Assembly: GCA_018613035.1 (NCBI GenBank)
Contig: JAGGRA010000009.1
Location: forward strand, 92,971 to 156,970
Reading direction: 5' to 3'
Origin: Pseudomonas sp. ISL-84
Lineage (GTDB): Bacteria > Bacillota > Bacilli > Bacillales > Cytobacillaceae
Length of the DNA: 64,000 bases
A program made the position numbers and the translations under genes. Shown here piece by piece: positions 53,299 through 63,036 of this stretch. A model generated the notes under the pieces. That model was not told where the DNA came from, made no database searches, and was given only the letters and a program-made list of their open reading frames with translations. Numbering within the stretch: position 1 is the first letter of the stretch; each line of letters begins with the position of its first letter.

Positions 53299-53508
53299 CT
53301 AATAATAAACAAATAAACTTAGGGACAGTTCCGGCGATTCACCCTGATACGCCGGAACCGTCCCTGTGTTTTTCATATAAGCCAAATCTGGATACAATTC
53401 TCCAGCAAAATTTCCGAACTTAGGCGCTAAAAATTTGCACAATGAAAGAATTGCAATTCCTATAAGAATAATCGCTAATTTTAAAAACAATGTGGATGCA
53501 TTTTTCAT
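53299..53508 (-). pseudogene. DUF2975 paralogue truncated at a palindrome
   Basis: The first 45 or so residues (MKNASTLFLKLAIILIGIAI...PDLAY) align with the N-terminus of the full DUF2975 protein encoded three bases upstream. After residue 45 the frame runs into the palindrome at 53321-53365 and stops after 69 residues. The remaining three membrane helices are absent. The start has a ribosome-site-like GGATGTA context only. It is best read as a broken tandem duplicate. Confidence 0.75.
53321..53365. repeat. GGGACAG-type palindrome
   Basis: AGGGACaGTTCCGGCG and CGCCGGAACcGTCCCT pair with one mismatch around a 13-base loop. It ends in CTGTG followed by a T run, so it may also act as a terminator on the plus strand. 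Confidence 0.75.
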
Positions 53509-53510
53509 TT

Positions 53511-53999
53511 TTAAAATACATCTTTTTTATTTTTGTCTAGGAAATTTTTTAATGGCTTTTGAAGTACATCCATAGTGCCTACGATGATACTTGTTGCCAA
53601 AATGCCCATTAGACTTAGTGAAATTGGACCTGCTGCATCGTCACCTGTAACTTTTACAAGCACCTTTAAGCTTACTATTCCTAACAGAATGAGGAAAATG
53701 ACTGTAAAAGCACATTTTTTTATAACATTTAAAGATTTAAGTGATAACTCGGAGAAAGCATTGTTCCTTTCGATATAAGTTAATAGTTTAAATGCTTGGT
53801 ATAACGCAACGGAAAACGTGATACAGAATCCATATGCACATACTAAAAAGGGGATTAGGAAATAAGCCGTATCTGGATGTACCTTTGCATCTTTAATGGC
53901 TATCTCAGGTAACCAAAAGATACACAAAGCAAATACCGCAATTCCAATCAGAAAAATAATTACTTTTAAGAAAGTGGTTGAACCTAGTTTAACACTCAT
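53511..53999 (-). CDS. DUF2975 domain membrane protein
   Basis: A 162-residue protein with four helices (about 8-27, 46-68, 90-112, 122-145), the layout of DUF2975 proteins of Bacillus. In many genomes such genes are followed by a small XRE-type regulator gene; here the downstream position is taken by a truncated paralogue and no HTH gene is seen. ATG 53999 follows GAGGTGCT. A membrane-stress or bacteriocin-related role has been suggested for such pairs but is not established. Confidence 0.8.
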   Translation of the reverse strand: MSVKLGSTTFLKVIIFLIGIAVFALCIFWLPEIAIKDAKVHPDTAYFLIPFLVCAYGFCITFSVALYQAFKLLTYIERNNAFSELSLKSLNVIKKCAFTVIFLILLGIVSLKVLVKVTGDDAAGPISLSLMGILATSIIVGTMDVLQKPLKNFLDKNKKDVF

Positions 54000-54462
54000 T
54001 TAAAGCACCTCACTGATTTAATAATAAAATGACTATAACACAACGATTTATCGATTTACAATAAATTAATATTGTTTTATATTATTTGTTGTTATTGATA
54101 TTTTTTTCTAAATGCAGTATTAAAAAATATGAAATGGGAGTGGTTAGCTAGTCTCCTTGGACTAATGAGGTGCATTTAAGTGGAGAAGGGGACTATATTC
54201 TCACTGCCTGAGAAGGAAAAAGTGCTGGATCATTTCTGAAAATGATATAAAAGCGCGGTCCCTGTGTTTTCATAAATAGTTCTTGTTGTTGCATGAATGA
54301 TTAATATGTGATTAAATTATTATGTAAATCGTAACAATTACGATTTCTTGTGTGAATGAGGTAAATTTTTCATCGCAAAATTAGAAGAACGAATTAGAGC
54401 CAAGGCTTATAGAGGAACAGACTATTCTTAAGAAATAGAGTCAAACAGAAGGAGATTGAAGG
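54000..54462. other. Intergenic region with a half-palindrome
   Basis: AT-rich, no gene seen. CGGTCCCTGTGTTTTCATAA (54257-54276) matches the right arm and tail of the palindrome at 53350-53375, a further partial copy. Confidence 0.45.
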
Positions 54463-55089
54463 ATGACAGAATTCTGGGAATCAAATTTTATAGAAAAGCA
54501 GACGATGTGGGGATTTGAACCTTCAGACTCAGCAATCCAGACTAAGGACTTTTTCCTTGAAAAGAAAGTAAAGGATATTTTAATTCCTGGTTTTGGATAT
54601 GGCAGAAATGCGAAGGTTTTTATTGAGAATGGAATAGATGTAACAGGAATTGAGATTTCAAAAACAGCGATTGAATTGGCAAGAGATAATGGGCTTAATA
54701 TGGATATTTATCATGGTTCCGTAACTGATATGCCTTTTGATGACAAGCTTTATGCTGGGATATTTTGTTATGCACTTATTCACTTATTGAATAAGAGTGA
54801 AAGAGAGAAGTTCATTCACTCTTGCTATAATCAGTTAAAGCCAGACGGATATATGATTTTTACTGCGATTTCAAAAGAAGCCCCAATGTATGGAAAGGGT
54901 AAACAATTAGGTAAAGACTATTTTGAGATCATGGAAGGTGTAAAAATGTTTTTCTATGATTCCGACTCAATTAAACAGGAATTTGGAAAATATGGACTGA
55001 TCGAAATCTCGGAAATTGTGGAGCCGCATAAGGATAATGAAACGAAACCTCCATTTAAATTTACAATGGTAAAATGTCAGAAAAAATGA
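54463..55089 (+). CDS. Class I SAM-dependent methyltransferase
   Basis: A 208-residue methyltransferase. Motif I ILIPGFGYGRNAKVFIENG (about 39-57), the acidic residue in VTGIEISKTAIELA, motif II/III DMPFDDKLYAGIFCYALIHLL and post-motif LKPDGYMIFTAIS. It is similar to thiopurine/tellurite-type small-molecule methyltransferases. ATG after GAAGGAGATTGAAGG. Monocistronic. The substrate is unknown. Confidence 0.85.
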   Translation: MTEFWESNFIEKQTMWGFEPSDSAIQTKDFFLEKKVKDILIPGFGYGRNAKVFIENGIDVTGIEISKTAIELARDNGLNMDIYHGSVTDMPFDDKLYAGIFCYALIHLLNKSEREKFIHSCYNQLKPDGYMIFTAISKEAPMYGKGKQLGKDYFEIMEGVKMFFYDSDSIKQEFGKYGLIEISEIVEPHKDNETKPPFKFTMVKCQKK

Positions 55090-55126
55090 TAAGCCTTGTT
55101 AAAAAAGCCCTAGGATTTCCCCATTA

Positions 55127-55160
55127 AACCTAAATGCCCGCCTTAATAAAGGCAGGCATT
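55127..55160 (+). terminator. Terminator of the methyltransferase gene
   Basis: AATGCCCGCCTT / AAGGCAGGCATT with one C/A mismatch, then seven T. Confidence 0.85.
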
Positions 55161-55213
55161 TTTTTAGAAAATGAAACATGCCTATCATCTGCAGAAGGGG
55201 CGAAATGTAACTT

Positions 55214-56332
55214 TTATCGTTTATAATTAACACTTTTTTCAATCTTAATCTTAACATCAATATTTTCAATAGACGTTAAATCAAATGATTTTATTTCAGC
55301 AGCATCCCATTCATTAAGATGATATCGATAAGCTTTTTCACTAATATTTAGTAAATCAGCCTTTACTTCATCGCCCATCTCCAGCGTTTTTTGGATATCA
55401 CTTTTTACCTTCTTGCTTAATTCTTTTTCAATTTTATCTATGCCTATATTGTCTTCATTTTGAATTAATTCTGCTCGTCCTCTTACCATTAACTCATAAG
55501 TGGGTTTATTTCCTTTTAAAACTCTAATGACTTTATTGGGTTTTATGATTAAGACGCTTACTTTTTCATCAAATAGAGTAAGGGGGATGATGGTGGCCTC
55601 ATTTGAGGTCCATTTAATGCCAGATAAATCGTTTTTATCGATCCATCCTTTGTTTTCCTGGTTGGAAATGACAAAACCTCCGGTAATAGCAGGAATTTGT
55701 TTGGAATCTTTCCCCTCAGAATAATGAGTTTGATTTATTTCTATGCCAGGAATAATAAACGACCCAACCGGCTCGTAATAGGTTGCGATAAATTTATTGT
55801 ACCTTTGCACAGGTATGATAAAGTTATTTCGGTTCAAAACTTCCGGGTTATAGATGACTGTATATAAAGATGGATAATTAAAAAAGCTTTCACTATTAAA
55901 AACGTCTTTAATAGCTTGAGTGGTTCCAAAGAAATTGGAATTGTATCTCAGGAAAGGGTCCTGACCAATATATTCAATGACAGATTTTACTTTTTCCTTA
56001 ATCGCATTTTCACTTAGAAGAATGGTTTCTGCATGACCGAAATAAAGAGGGTAGGCTGCTTTTTGTTCTAACTTGCTAATGGCTGCCTGAATGGTTTTTC
56101 CTTTAGATTCCCCAATAAAAACAGGGACAGATTCCTGCAAAGAAGAAGCACCTTCTTGCTTAGCGATATTGGCAAAATTCATAGCTTGGATATAAACTGT
56201 AAATTCATCTTTATCGTAATCAATTCCTATGCCAGTAACATAAATTTGGCTCTGAATTTCTTTCTTGCCCCAGCACCCCGTCAATGTAAAAAGTAATCCA
56301 ATGATCATCAACATCAACAAAATCTTTTTCAT
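55214..56332 (-). CDS. Ger(x)C family spore germination lipoprotein (operon 3)
   Basis: A 372-residue C subunit with lipobox TLTGC (Cys20). Family motifs: QIYVTGIGIDYDKDEFTVYI after the anchor, and PLYFGHAETILLSENA at about 95. It is the last gene of a B-A-C operon, three bases after gerA. Unlike the C subunits of operons 1 and 2, it has the long Ger(x)C form of GerA/GerB-type receptors. Confidence 0.9.
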   Translation of the reverse strand: MKKILLMLMIIGLLFTLTGCWGKKEIQSQIYVTGIGIDYDKDEFTVYIQAMNFANIAKQEGASSLQESVPVFIGESKGKTIQAAISKLEQKAAYPLYFGHAETILLSENAIKEKVKSVIEYIGQDPFLRYNSNFFGTTQAIKDVFNSESFFNYPSLYTVIYNPEVLNRNNFIIPVQRYNKFIATYYEPVGSFIIPGIEINQTHYSEGKDSKQIPAITGGFVISNQENKGWIDKNDLSGIKWTSNEATIIPLTLFDEKVSVLIIKPNKVIRVLKGNKPTYELMVRGRAELIQNEDNIGIDKIEKELSKKVKSDIQKTLEMGDEVKADLLNISEKAYRYHLNEWDAAEIKSFDLTSIENIDVKIKIEKSVNYKR

Positions 56333-56335
56333 ACT

Positions 56336-57793
56336 TTACTCCTTTTGACTATCATTACCGAAGAGTTTGTTTGCTCGATTTTTTCTGGTCACAAGCTGAA
56401 AAGGCTGCCTGATGCTGCACTTGATTCGATCAGCTAAATTAGGTTTGATTAGGTAAGATATATAAGGCTGACCAAAGCTTTCTAAGGAAACAACCCATGT
56501 CAGGATAAGAAACAGGGAAATAAAAAAGCCGTACAAACCAAAAATGGAAGAAATGATTAAAACAAAATATCGCAGGATAACGATATTGCCGGAAATGTTT
56601 TGATTTACAAGGGTATAGCCTGAAATGACGGTTATGGCGATAATGACCAGACAGGAAGGAGAAGTCAATCCGGCCCGAATAGCGGCATCGCCGATAAATA
56701 ATCCGCCTAAGACAGCGACAGTCTGTCCAACTGCTTTTGGAAGGCGTACCCCAGCTTCTTTAAATAACTCGAATAAAACAAGCATGATAAATGTTTCAAC
56801 AGCGGCTGATAAAGGCAGCCCTATTCTGGATACAGCTATCGTTGCGATTAGTGGATAAGGAATTTGGTCCAGCTGAAAAGCGATTAATGAGATATAAAAC
56901 CCGGGTAAAAAAATCGTAGTAAAGAAGGCCATTAGCCTTAAGATCCGTATAATACTTATGTAAAAAAAACTATCGTGAAGATCTTCAGGAGAATACAGCA
57001 AATGATTAAAAGTAATGGGGCCAACCAAACAGTTCGGGTTTCCGTCCACTAAAATGACAAATTTCCCTTGCGTTAATGAATAAACTGCGAAATCAGGTCT
57101 GCCGGAGTTGTCCATTAAGGGAAACAGGGAGAATGTTTTATCATACAATAGTTCTTCAATCTCGACGGTGCTTGCCACAATATCAATCTTAATGGCATCC
57201 AATCTTTTTTTTGCTTCTTCAAGGACGGTTGAATTTATTTTATCATCCAGATAAAGTAAGATCATTTTTGTCCTGCTGACTTCGCCGACCGAGTATTCGA
57301 TACTTTTTAGTGAGGATGTTTTTAGCCTTTGTCGGATTAATGCCATATTATCCGAAATGTTTTCAACCAATCCATCTCTTGGCCCACGAATGGAGGTTTC
57401 AATGTTGGACTCCTCTGGACTTCTTTTGGGAAAATTGGATACTGATAAAAAGAAGATTTCATTCGTTTCGTTATTAAAAATAAGCAGATCACCTGAAAAA
57501 AGCTTTTGCTCTATCTCCGTCTTATTATGATCCTGCTCTTCAAGCTGATTTACCTCTAAGAGATTTAACAAATCATTTATGTTCAGCTGTCCGTTCTCTT
57601 CCATGACCTTCTTTATGGTTGGGAAAATCACTTCGTTCATATATTTTATATCCGCTAAATTAGGACAATACAGAAAAACTAGGGAATGGGTCATTTTGCT
57701 TTCCGGATAGTTTTTTTCCTTAATCACAACATCAGCTGAATCCTTAAACCATTCTTTTAATTGATCAGCTTTTTGCGTTTGAACTTTTCTCAT
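56336..57793 (-). CDS. GerA family spore germination protein, A subunit (operon 3)
   Basis: A 485-residue A subunit. It has MTHSLVFLYCPNLADIKYMN near the start, NCLVGPITFNHLLYSPEDLH before the first membrane helix, and RLPKAVGQTVAVLGGLFIGD in the membrane half. ATG 57793 with AGGGGG eight bases upstream is preferred to the in-frame GTG at 57802. It overlaps gerB by 29 bases. Confidence 0.9.
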   Translation of the reverse strand: MRKVQTQKADQLKEWFKDSADVVIKEKNYPESKMTHSLVFLYCPNLADIKYMNEVIFPTIKKVMEENGQLNINDLLNLLEVNQLEEQDHNKTEIEQKLFSGDLLIFNNETNEIFFLSVSNFPKRSPEESNIETSIRGPRDGLVENISDNMALIRQRLKTSSLKSIEYSVGEVSRTKMILLYLDDKINSTVLEEAKKRLDAIKIDIVASTVEIEELLYDKTFSLFPLMDNSGRPDFAVYSLTQGKFVILVDGNPNCLVGPITFNHLLYSPEDLHDSFFYISIIRILRLMAFFTTIFLPGFYISLIAFQLDQIPYPLIATIAVSRIGLPLSAAVETFIMLVLFELFKEAGVRLPKAVGQTVAVLGGLFIGDAAIRAGLTSPSCLVIIAITVISGYTLVNQNISGNIVILRYFVLIISSIFGLYGFFISLFLILTWVVSLESFGQPYISYLIKPNLADRIKCSIRQPFQLVTRKNRANKLFGNDSQKE

Positions 57794-58865
57794 GTCTATC
57801 ACCCCCTAATTTTATTAATAGTAGGACAAATAATAGTGCACAAACTTGAAAAATGAGGCTATAAGGAAAAAAATATGTTTGCAGAAAATAAAAGAAGGAC
57901 GTTGAATCCCAATTCACACATGCACTTACAATTAATAGGAGATACAGGATGGGGAGGACCCACTTTCTCTTCTTTTTGAACGATAATAATTTATTTGCAA
58001 TAAATAATGACAAGCTTATCCGAACAAATGCACCTGATAGCCATTGGAAGATTGAAAGGAAATCAAGACGTGTAAATTGGTTACCTATTTTTAATAACCT
58101 CCACTGCTCATAAGCTGGATTTCTCATTTTTGCTGCTTCCTCTACGCCAAATTCCGAAATAGCTCCTATTAATGGACCAAATGTTAACAGGGTAAGTATG
58201 ACTCCAACTAATACAACCCACTTCATCTTGAGTTTGTCTTTAAGGAATGGTGTCAAAAACAAAATGGTCGTCATATCAAACAGGCCAGCACAAGAATAGA
58301 ATATTCCTTCAAATAAATCCTGAATGCCATCCTCATAGAGGGGAAATAGCAATTCGTAATTCTTGTTTGGAATATTCCCTGCCGCGACAAAAAAGCCAAA
58401 AAATGAAACAAGCGGAAGGATAAGCATAGCAATGGTGCTTATCGTCCTGATTCCTTTAGAAGATGAATAAAAACAAACAAGTGAGAAAAGGATGATAATC
58501 ATCAAATTTGGGACTTCAAAAGAGTAATTTCCTTTCGCCCAAAAAAAAGTAAACTTAAGGGTTATAAAAGCTGAAAATAAGAAATAAAGTCCAAACAAAA
58601 AGGCAAAAATGGAATAAATCCATGAAGGTGACCCTTTTCTCTTCATGAAAGTGATCAGATCATTTTGATGATCCATTTTTTTATATATGTAAAAAATGAT
58701 CATGCTCCAAAGAATGATTGGCAATAAACTAAAAAGAACACTTAACCAAGAGTCCCTTTTAGACGTTGATAATAGGATCGGGAGAATGAGAACATGCACC
58801 AGAAATCCTGTAGAAATGATTTGTAAAATATATATATGAAAAGATTGAATTACCTTTTGATTCAT
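57765..58865 (-). CDS. GerAB-type germination permease-like subunit (operon 3)
   Basis: A 366-residue polytopic protein of the GerAB/ArcD/ProY family with about ten helices. It starts MNQKVIQSFHIYILQIISTG after AGGTGAT. It is first in the operon, an uncommon B-A-C order. It binds the germinant in the receptor complex. Confidence 0.9.
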   Translation of the reverse strand: MNQKVIQSFHIYILQIISTGFLVHVLILPILLSTSKRDSWLSVLFSLLPIILWSMIIFYIYKKMDHQNDLITFMKRKGSPSWIYSIFAFLFGLYFLFSAFITLKFTFFWAKGNYSFEVPNLMIIILFSLVCFYSSSKGIRTISTIAMLILPLVSFFGFFVAAGNIPNKNYELLFPLYEDGIQDLFEGIFYSCAGLFDMTTILFLTPFLKDKLKMKWVVLVGVILTLLTFGPLIGAISEFGVEEAAKMRNPAYEQWRLLKIGNQFTRLDFLSIFQWLSGAFVRISLSLFIANKLLSFKKKRKWVLPILYLLLIVSACVNWDSTSFFYFLQTYFFPYSLIFQVCALLFVLLLIKLGGDRHEKSSNAKS

Positions 58866-59067
58866 TCGATCACCTATGACTTCTTTTATGACTGCTCAAA
58901 TAGTTTTAACCTCGCTTTGGTAATTTATGTACACACGTTTTTGAGTGACTTTTTCAACTAAAGTCATAGAAGATGCACTGCTCACAGTTTTAGACAGAAA
59001 AAGAATCGATTCAGGTACTCCAGATATAGGTACATCTGTAACTATAAAGTGTTCTAAAAAAACAAAA
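58866..59067. other. Intergenic region
   Basis: Upstream of ger operon 3. On the minus strand CATAAAA about 30 bases before gerB could be a sigma-G -10, but no matching -35 was found. No gene seen. Confidence 0.35.
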
Positions 59068-59102
59068 CCAGTGTGAGTCGGTTGAATACCGACTCACACT
59101 GG
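59068..59102 (-). terminator. Terminator of the symporter operon
   Basis: A perfect 15-bp hairpin (CCAGTGTGAGTCGGT and its complement, 5-base loop), followed on the minus strand by TTTTGTTTTTTT. Confidence 0.95.
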
Positions 59103-59194
59103 CTGTATAGCCTTATTTAGGGAATCTGTACTTGAAAGGGATGTCCACACCCACACACTAGATGCTGTTAAGTAATTTCTTTTATTAACATTTC

Positions 59195-60799
59195 TTACAT
59201 AGCCAGAGTCAACGGCCAATAATAAAACACAAACGTAAGTATAATTATAGCTATCCCGCTTCCTATTAAAATCGAAGGATATCTTTTCGTTATCCTCATC
59301 TCTTCCTTTTCATTATCTTCTAATGGACGAGTCAAAATATTTTCCTGAAAATTTCGTTCTTCTATGGATATATCGCCGAATTTGGATCCGAGATATAAAG
59401 CAAGTAAACTTAGAATCACACCAATTATGACAGGGTTAAAATAGACTGGAAGAACGACTCCGAATTTTTTCACCGTTTCTCCGAGTACAACACCTAAAAA
59501 TCCAGCTATAATACTCCATAGTGCACCTGTTTTGGTTACTTTTTTCGAGAAGACACTTGCAAATGCGACGGGTCCCCACGAAGCCGCAAATAGGGTGGCT
59601 GCGAAATAGCCAATCCACATGATGGACGGCGGCTGCCAAAGCCCGATTAGTAAGATGACAATACTGGTGATAATCATGGAAATTCGGCTTATGCGAAGCA
59701 GTTTTTGGTCTGAGTATTTTTTATTCCTGGATTGTTCCATTATATCTCTGGTAATGCTGCTGCCAATTAGTTGAAGGAAGCTTGCACAGGATGATAAGGC
59801 TGCAGCCATGATGCCACTCACGATGATAATCCCCAACCATTTCGGCACCATATTCATGGCAGCCCAGATAAATACTTTTTCAGTCGGATTTATATCCGCT
59901 TTAACTGTTGTAATAGTTGAAATACTGAGATGAAGGAAGAGGTAAATCGCTATAATGGAAACCGTTGCCAAAACACCAGATCGTATAGCTACATGTTCAT
60001 TCTTAGCCATTAAGTAACGGCTGCTTTGCCAAGGGCTAATGGCAATGACAGCTGACCACACTAACCCTAATATGATGGCCCAAATCAATGCTTCCCATGG
60101 TTCACCCATATAAGCGTTTGGACCCGTGATGCCATGCCAGCTTAATAAATCTGGCCGCTCCGGATTGGTGGCTGCTTTCACAATCGCCTCCGGGAATCCC
60201 CCGGCATTGTTAATGATAAAAGGGAAGGAAATATAAGTAGCTAATGAAAACAGGAAAAACATAATGGTGTCATTCACCATAACCCCTTTTGCTCCAGACA
60301 GAATGGTGAAGGAAGCATAGACGAGCCACATAATGAGTAAAGCGACGGTGTATGAGACGCCTGAGATTTCAGATAGAAGCAAAGCGCCTCCCTGGGTTAC
60401 AGCCACTAAATATGCCGTTATGCCAAGGATCGTTGTAATCGCAGCAGCCATCCGCACTTTATTAGATTGAAAGCGGTTACCAAAATATTCAGGAACCGTT
60501 AACGATTTGCTTCTTCGCAGGTACCGTCCAAAAAAGAAGACCCCAATAACATAACCAGTTGCATTGAATATAACCAGGATCAGCAGAAGAATAGGATAGC
60601 CTTCATACGAAAATCCCGCTTCTCCCATGAAGGAAACAGTACTCAAAAACGAAGCAACGAGCATTCCCGTAACCATTAAGGTAGATCCTTGTCTTCCGGA
60701 TACATAATATTCCTCAGAGGTTTTTACTTTTTTAGATAGGACAATTCCGATAAGGACATACAGAATAAATGAAACAATAATACCAATGGTAAAAATCAA
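59195..60799 (-). CDS. Sodium:solute symporter (SSS family)
   Basis: A 534-residue transporter with about 13 helices. Typical SSS segments: YYVSGRQGSTLMVTGMLVASFLSTVSFMGEAGFSYEGYP (helices 1-2, given here only as position 32-70), ISPWQSSRYLMAKNE (about 250), and the helix-8/9 ATSIITR-like stretch FLQLIGSSITRDIME. TTG start after GGTGGGG, overlapping nothing but adjacent to the stop of the small subunit. It is co-expressed with that subunit from a sigma-54 promoter at 60982. The substrate is unknown; a quaternary amine or organic acid would fit the oxidoreductase neighbour. Confidence 0.9.
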   Translation of the reverse strand: MIFTIGIIVSFILYVLIGIVLSKKVKTSEEYYVSGRQGSTLMVTGMLVASFLSTVSFMGEAGFSYEGYPILLLILVIFNATGYVIGVFFFGRYLRRSKSLTVPEYFGNRFQSNKVRMAAAITTILGITAYLVAVTQGGALLLSEISGVSYTVALLIMWLVYASFTILSGAKGVMVNDTIMFFLFSLATYISFPFIINNAGGFPEAIVKAATNPERPDLLSWHGITGPNAYMGEPWEALIWAIILGLVWSAVIAISPWQSSRYLMAKNEHVAIRSGVLATVSIIAIYLFLHLSISTITTVKADINPTEKVFIWAAMNMVPKWLGIIIVSGIMAAALSSCASFLQLIGSSITRDIMEQSRNKKYSDQKLLRISRISMIITSIVILLIGLWQPPSIMWIGYFAATLFAASWGPVAFASVFSKKVTKTGALWSIIAGFLGVVLGETVKKFGVVLPVYFNPVIIGVILSLLALYLGSKFGDISIEERNFQENILTRPLEDNEKEEMRITKRYPSILIGSGIAIIILTFVFYYWPLTLAM

Positions 60800-60940
60800 T
60801 TACATCCCCACCTTTTCTTCCTTTATTTCTGTGTGTTTGGAAACGATATCTGCTTCCATTTTTCGAACGAAAACCTTTGTAATAAAGCCTAGAACGATTA
60901 GTGACCCTCCATAGCCAAAAGAAAATAGTAATTCACCCAT
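60800..60940 (-). CDS. Small accessory subunit of the symporter
   Basis: 46 codons, MGELLFSFGYGGSLIVLGFI... with one membrane helix (about 4-25) and a charged tail ending KEEKVGM. GGGAGTG lies upstream. Its TAA is directly before the symporter's TTG start. Such one-helix accessory proteins are known next to SSS and NSS transporters. It is easily missed because of its size. Confidence 0.7.
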   Translation of the reverse strand: MGELLFSFGYGGSLIVLGFITKVFVRKMEADIVSKHTEIKEEKVGM

Positions 60941-60981
60941 TCATTTCACTCCCTTTCATCTATTTACTCAATCAAATACAA

Positions 60982-60997
60982 TGCAAATTCCATGCCA
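60982..60997 (-). promoter_or_regulatory. Sigma-54 (-24/-12) promoter of the symporter operon
   Basis: Minus strand TGGCATGGAATTTGCA: GG-N10-GC exactly as in sigma-54 promoters (TGGCA at -24, TTGCA at -12), 41 bases before the small-subunit ATG. Confidence 0.85.
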
Positions 60998-61017
60998 ATT
61001 CTAAAAATTCTGTTAAT

Positions 61018-62787
61018 TTATGATTCATTGGTCTTAATTTGGGCCAATTGGTATTTATGGAGCTTCCGCATGATGGTCGTTTGATTCACACCAAGGGCTT
61101 TGGCTATTTTCCTTGTTGATCTGTATTTCGTTAATGCATAGGAAAGGATTTGTTTTTCTGTTTCTTCAACCGCTTGTTTTAAAGGCATCAGATGAGTGCG
61201 GGAGTTAAACTCGTGGTGAGTATGCTGATTCATAGCTAATGGCAAATCTTCGACGTTTATCATTTGTTTTTGAGCTGTGACAACTATTTGTTCAATAAAA
61301 TTTTCTAATTCCCTTACATTCCCGCGCCATTCCTGCAGTTGTATTAATAGTTTTGCATTTAGGTCCAATTCAACATACTGGCCGTATTTTCTGTTGAATT
61401 GATCAAGGAAATAATCGGTTAATAATAAGATATCCTGCTTGCGATCCCGTAAAGGAGGAATGCGGAGAGGGACAACGTGCAAACGGTAATACAGATCCTG
61501 GCGGAATGTTTTCTCTTCTATCATCTGAAGGAGATCTTTATTAGTCGCAGATATGATCCTGATATCGACTCTCTTTTCTGCTGTACCGCCCACTTTTTTG
61601 TACGTTTTGTCCTGAACCAAATGCAAGATCTTAACCTGCAGTTCCAGTGGCATTTCCCCAATTTCATCTAAAAAAAGGGTACCGCCGTCAGCCATCTCAA
61701 CCATCCCGGCCTTTCCGCGTTTGTTTGCACCTGTAAAGGCTCCCGCTTCATAGCCAAATAATTCTGATTCGATTAAGCTTTCAGGAATCGCACCGCAGTT
61801 CACTTGAATAAACGGCTTTGCCTTTCTCGGACTATGCTCGTGAATCATTCTGGCTAAGACTCCTTTCCCGACACCGGATTCACCATGAATAAAGACGGAA
61901 GAATCCAAAGGAGCTATTTTTTCCGCTAATCTCAATGCGGAAATCATATTTGCTGACTGCGTAATAAACCTTTTATCTCCGATCGTATGCTGAATGACGG
62001 GTTGTATTTCCTGCTGTATGGATTGGCTTTCTAACAACTTTCTTTTCATTTCTGCAAGCTCTGATATGTCCCGGGAATTGGTCACAATTCGATATAACTT
62101 TCCTTCGTCATCGTATACGGGTTTGGCGGTTGCCAGAACGGTCTTTCCATTCGGATATTTTTGCTCAGCTGTTTGAACCGTTAGTGTTTTCATCGTTTTC
62201 AATGTGACCGAATCTTTGATGATTCCCTTATGTACCAGCTCCCGGATATTTTTATGCGTATAAGCTTCAGGAGGAAGTCCGGTAAAATGTTTGCAGGAAT
62301 CACTGACAAATAAAACATTTCCCTCTGCGTCTGTTACAAAAATTTCATCATAAGAAGAATTAAGGATTTGTTTCAGATCTCTATTTTTTCTGAGTGCTCG
62401 ATCCAATTCCTCTTGCAGAGATTGATTGATATTCATCAGCCCATTTATTTTCTGCGAATAGTGCCATGCCGTTAGTTCATTTGCGGTATAGCAGAAAAAG
62501 TGATGGTCTTCTTGCACGACAAAATAATCATATTTCTGGGGATCCTCTTCCGCTGTGTCAGACAGTGATGGAATGCTTAAGAAGCGGAAGTTCGTGCATG
62601 TTTTGATTGCTTCATTTCCTCCTTCTGCTGCTTTTCTCCAAAAACGTTCTTTGTCCAAGACACCCATTATTCTAAAATCCTTATCTACAATTACAATGGG
62701 GTGCTTTTGAAAAGGGAGCCATTTTTCCAATTCTTTTATTTGGACATGATCTAAAACAGGTACTGCTTTATTTTTATGATCAATCAT
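61018..62787 (-). CDS. Sigma-54-dependent PAS-AAA+ transcriptional activator
   Basis: A 589-residue activator. A PAS-like sensor (about 140-245: ILNSSYDEIFVTDAEGNVLF), an AAA+ domain with GESGVGKG (302-309), the sigma-54 contact loop GAFTGA (349-354), GGTLFLDEIGE (Walker B), and a Fis-type HTH at the end (STRKIAKALGVNQTTIMRKL). The ATG at 62787 is preferred (AAAAGGAAG upstream); an ATG at 62955 adds 56 residues without a ribosome site. The N-terminal 135 residues are unlike known sensors. Its gene lies between two -24/-12 promoters, which it very probably controls. Confidence 0.92.
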   Translation of the reverse strand: MIDHKNKAVPVLDHVQIKELEKWLPFQKHPIVIVDKDFRIMGVLDKERFWRKAAEGGNEAIKTCTNFRFLSIPSLSDTAEEDPQKYDYFVVQEDHHFFCYTANELTAWHYSQKINGLMNINQSLQEELDRALRKNRDLKQILNSSYDEIFVTDAEGNVLFVSDSCKHFTGLPPEAYTHKNIRELVHKGIIKDSVTLKTMKTLTVQTAEQKYPNGKTVLATAKPVYDDEGKLYRIVTNSRDISELAEMKRKLLESQSIQQEIQPVIQHTIGDKRFITQSANMISALRLAEKIAPLDSSVFIHGESGVGKGVLARMIHEHSPRKAKPFIQVNCGAIPESLIESELFGYEAGAFTGANKRGKAGMVEMADGGTLFLDEIGEMPLELQVKILHLVQDKTYKKVGGTAEKRVDIRIISATNKDLLQMIEEKTFRQDLYYRLHVVPLRIPPLRDRKQDILLLTDYFLDQFNRKYGQYVELDLNAKLLIQLQEWRGNVRELENFIEQIVVTAQKQMINVEDLPLAMNQHTHHEFNSRTHLMPLKQAVEETEKQILSYALTKYRSTRKIAKALGVNQTTIMRKLHKYQLAQIKTNES

Positions 62788-63036
62788 TTTTGCACTTCCT
62801 TTTATAAAAATTTGAACACATTTTGCATCGGAAAGACTTATGTATTTCTTGAATGATGAATTTAAACTTAGATGCGGCAAGTGCTGAATAGACATGAACC
62901 TTTTTTGCAACAGTTGATGCAAAAAAGGTTCGTTCTCTAGATTATTGTATAACATTATTTATGTGAAAATTAAGAATTTTATTTAAATGATGCATTTTTA
63001 CCAATTTACCTGAAAGGAACAGGATTGGAAAATGTT

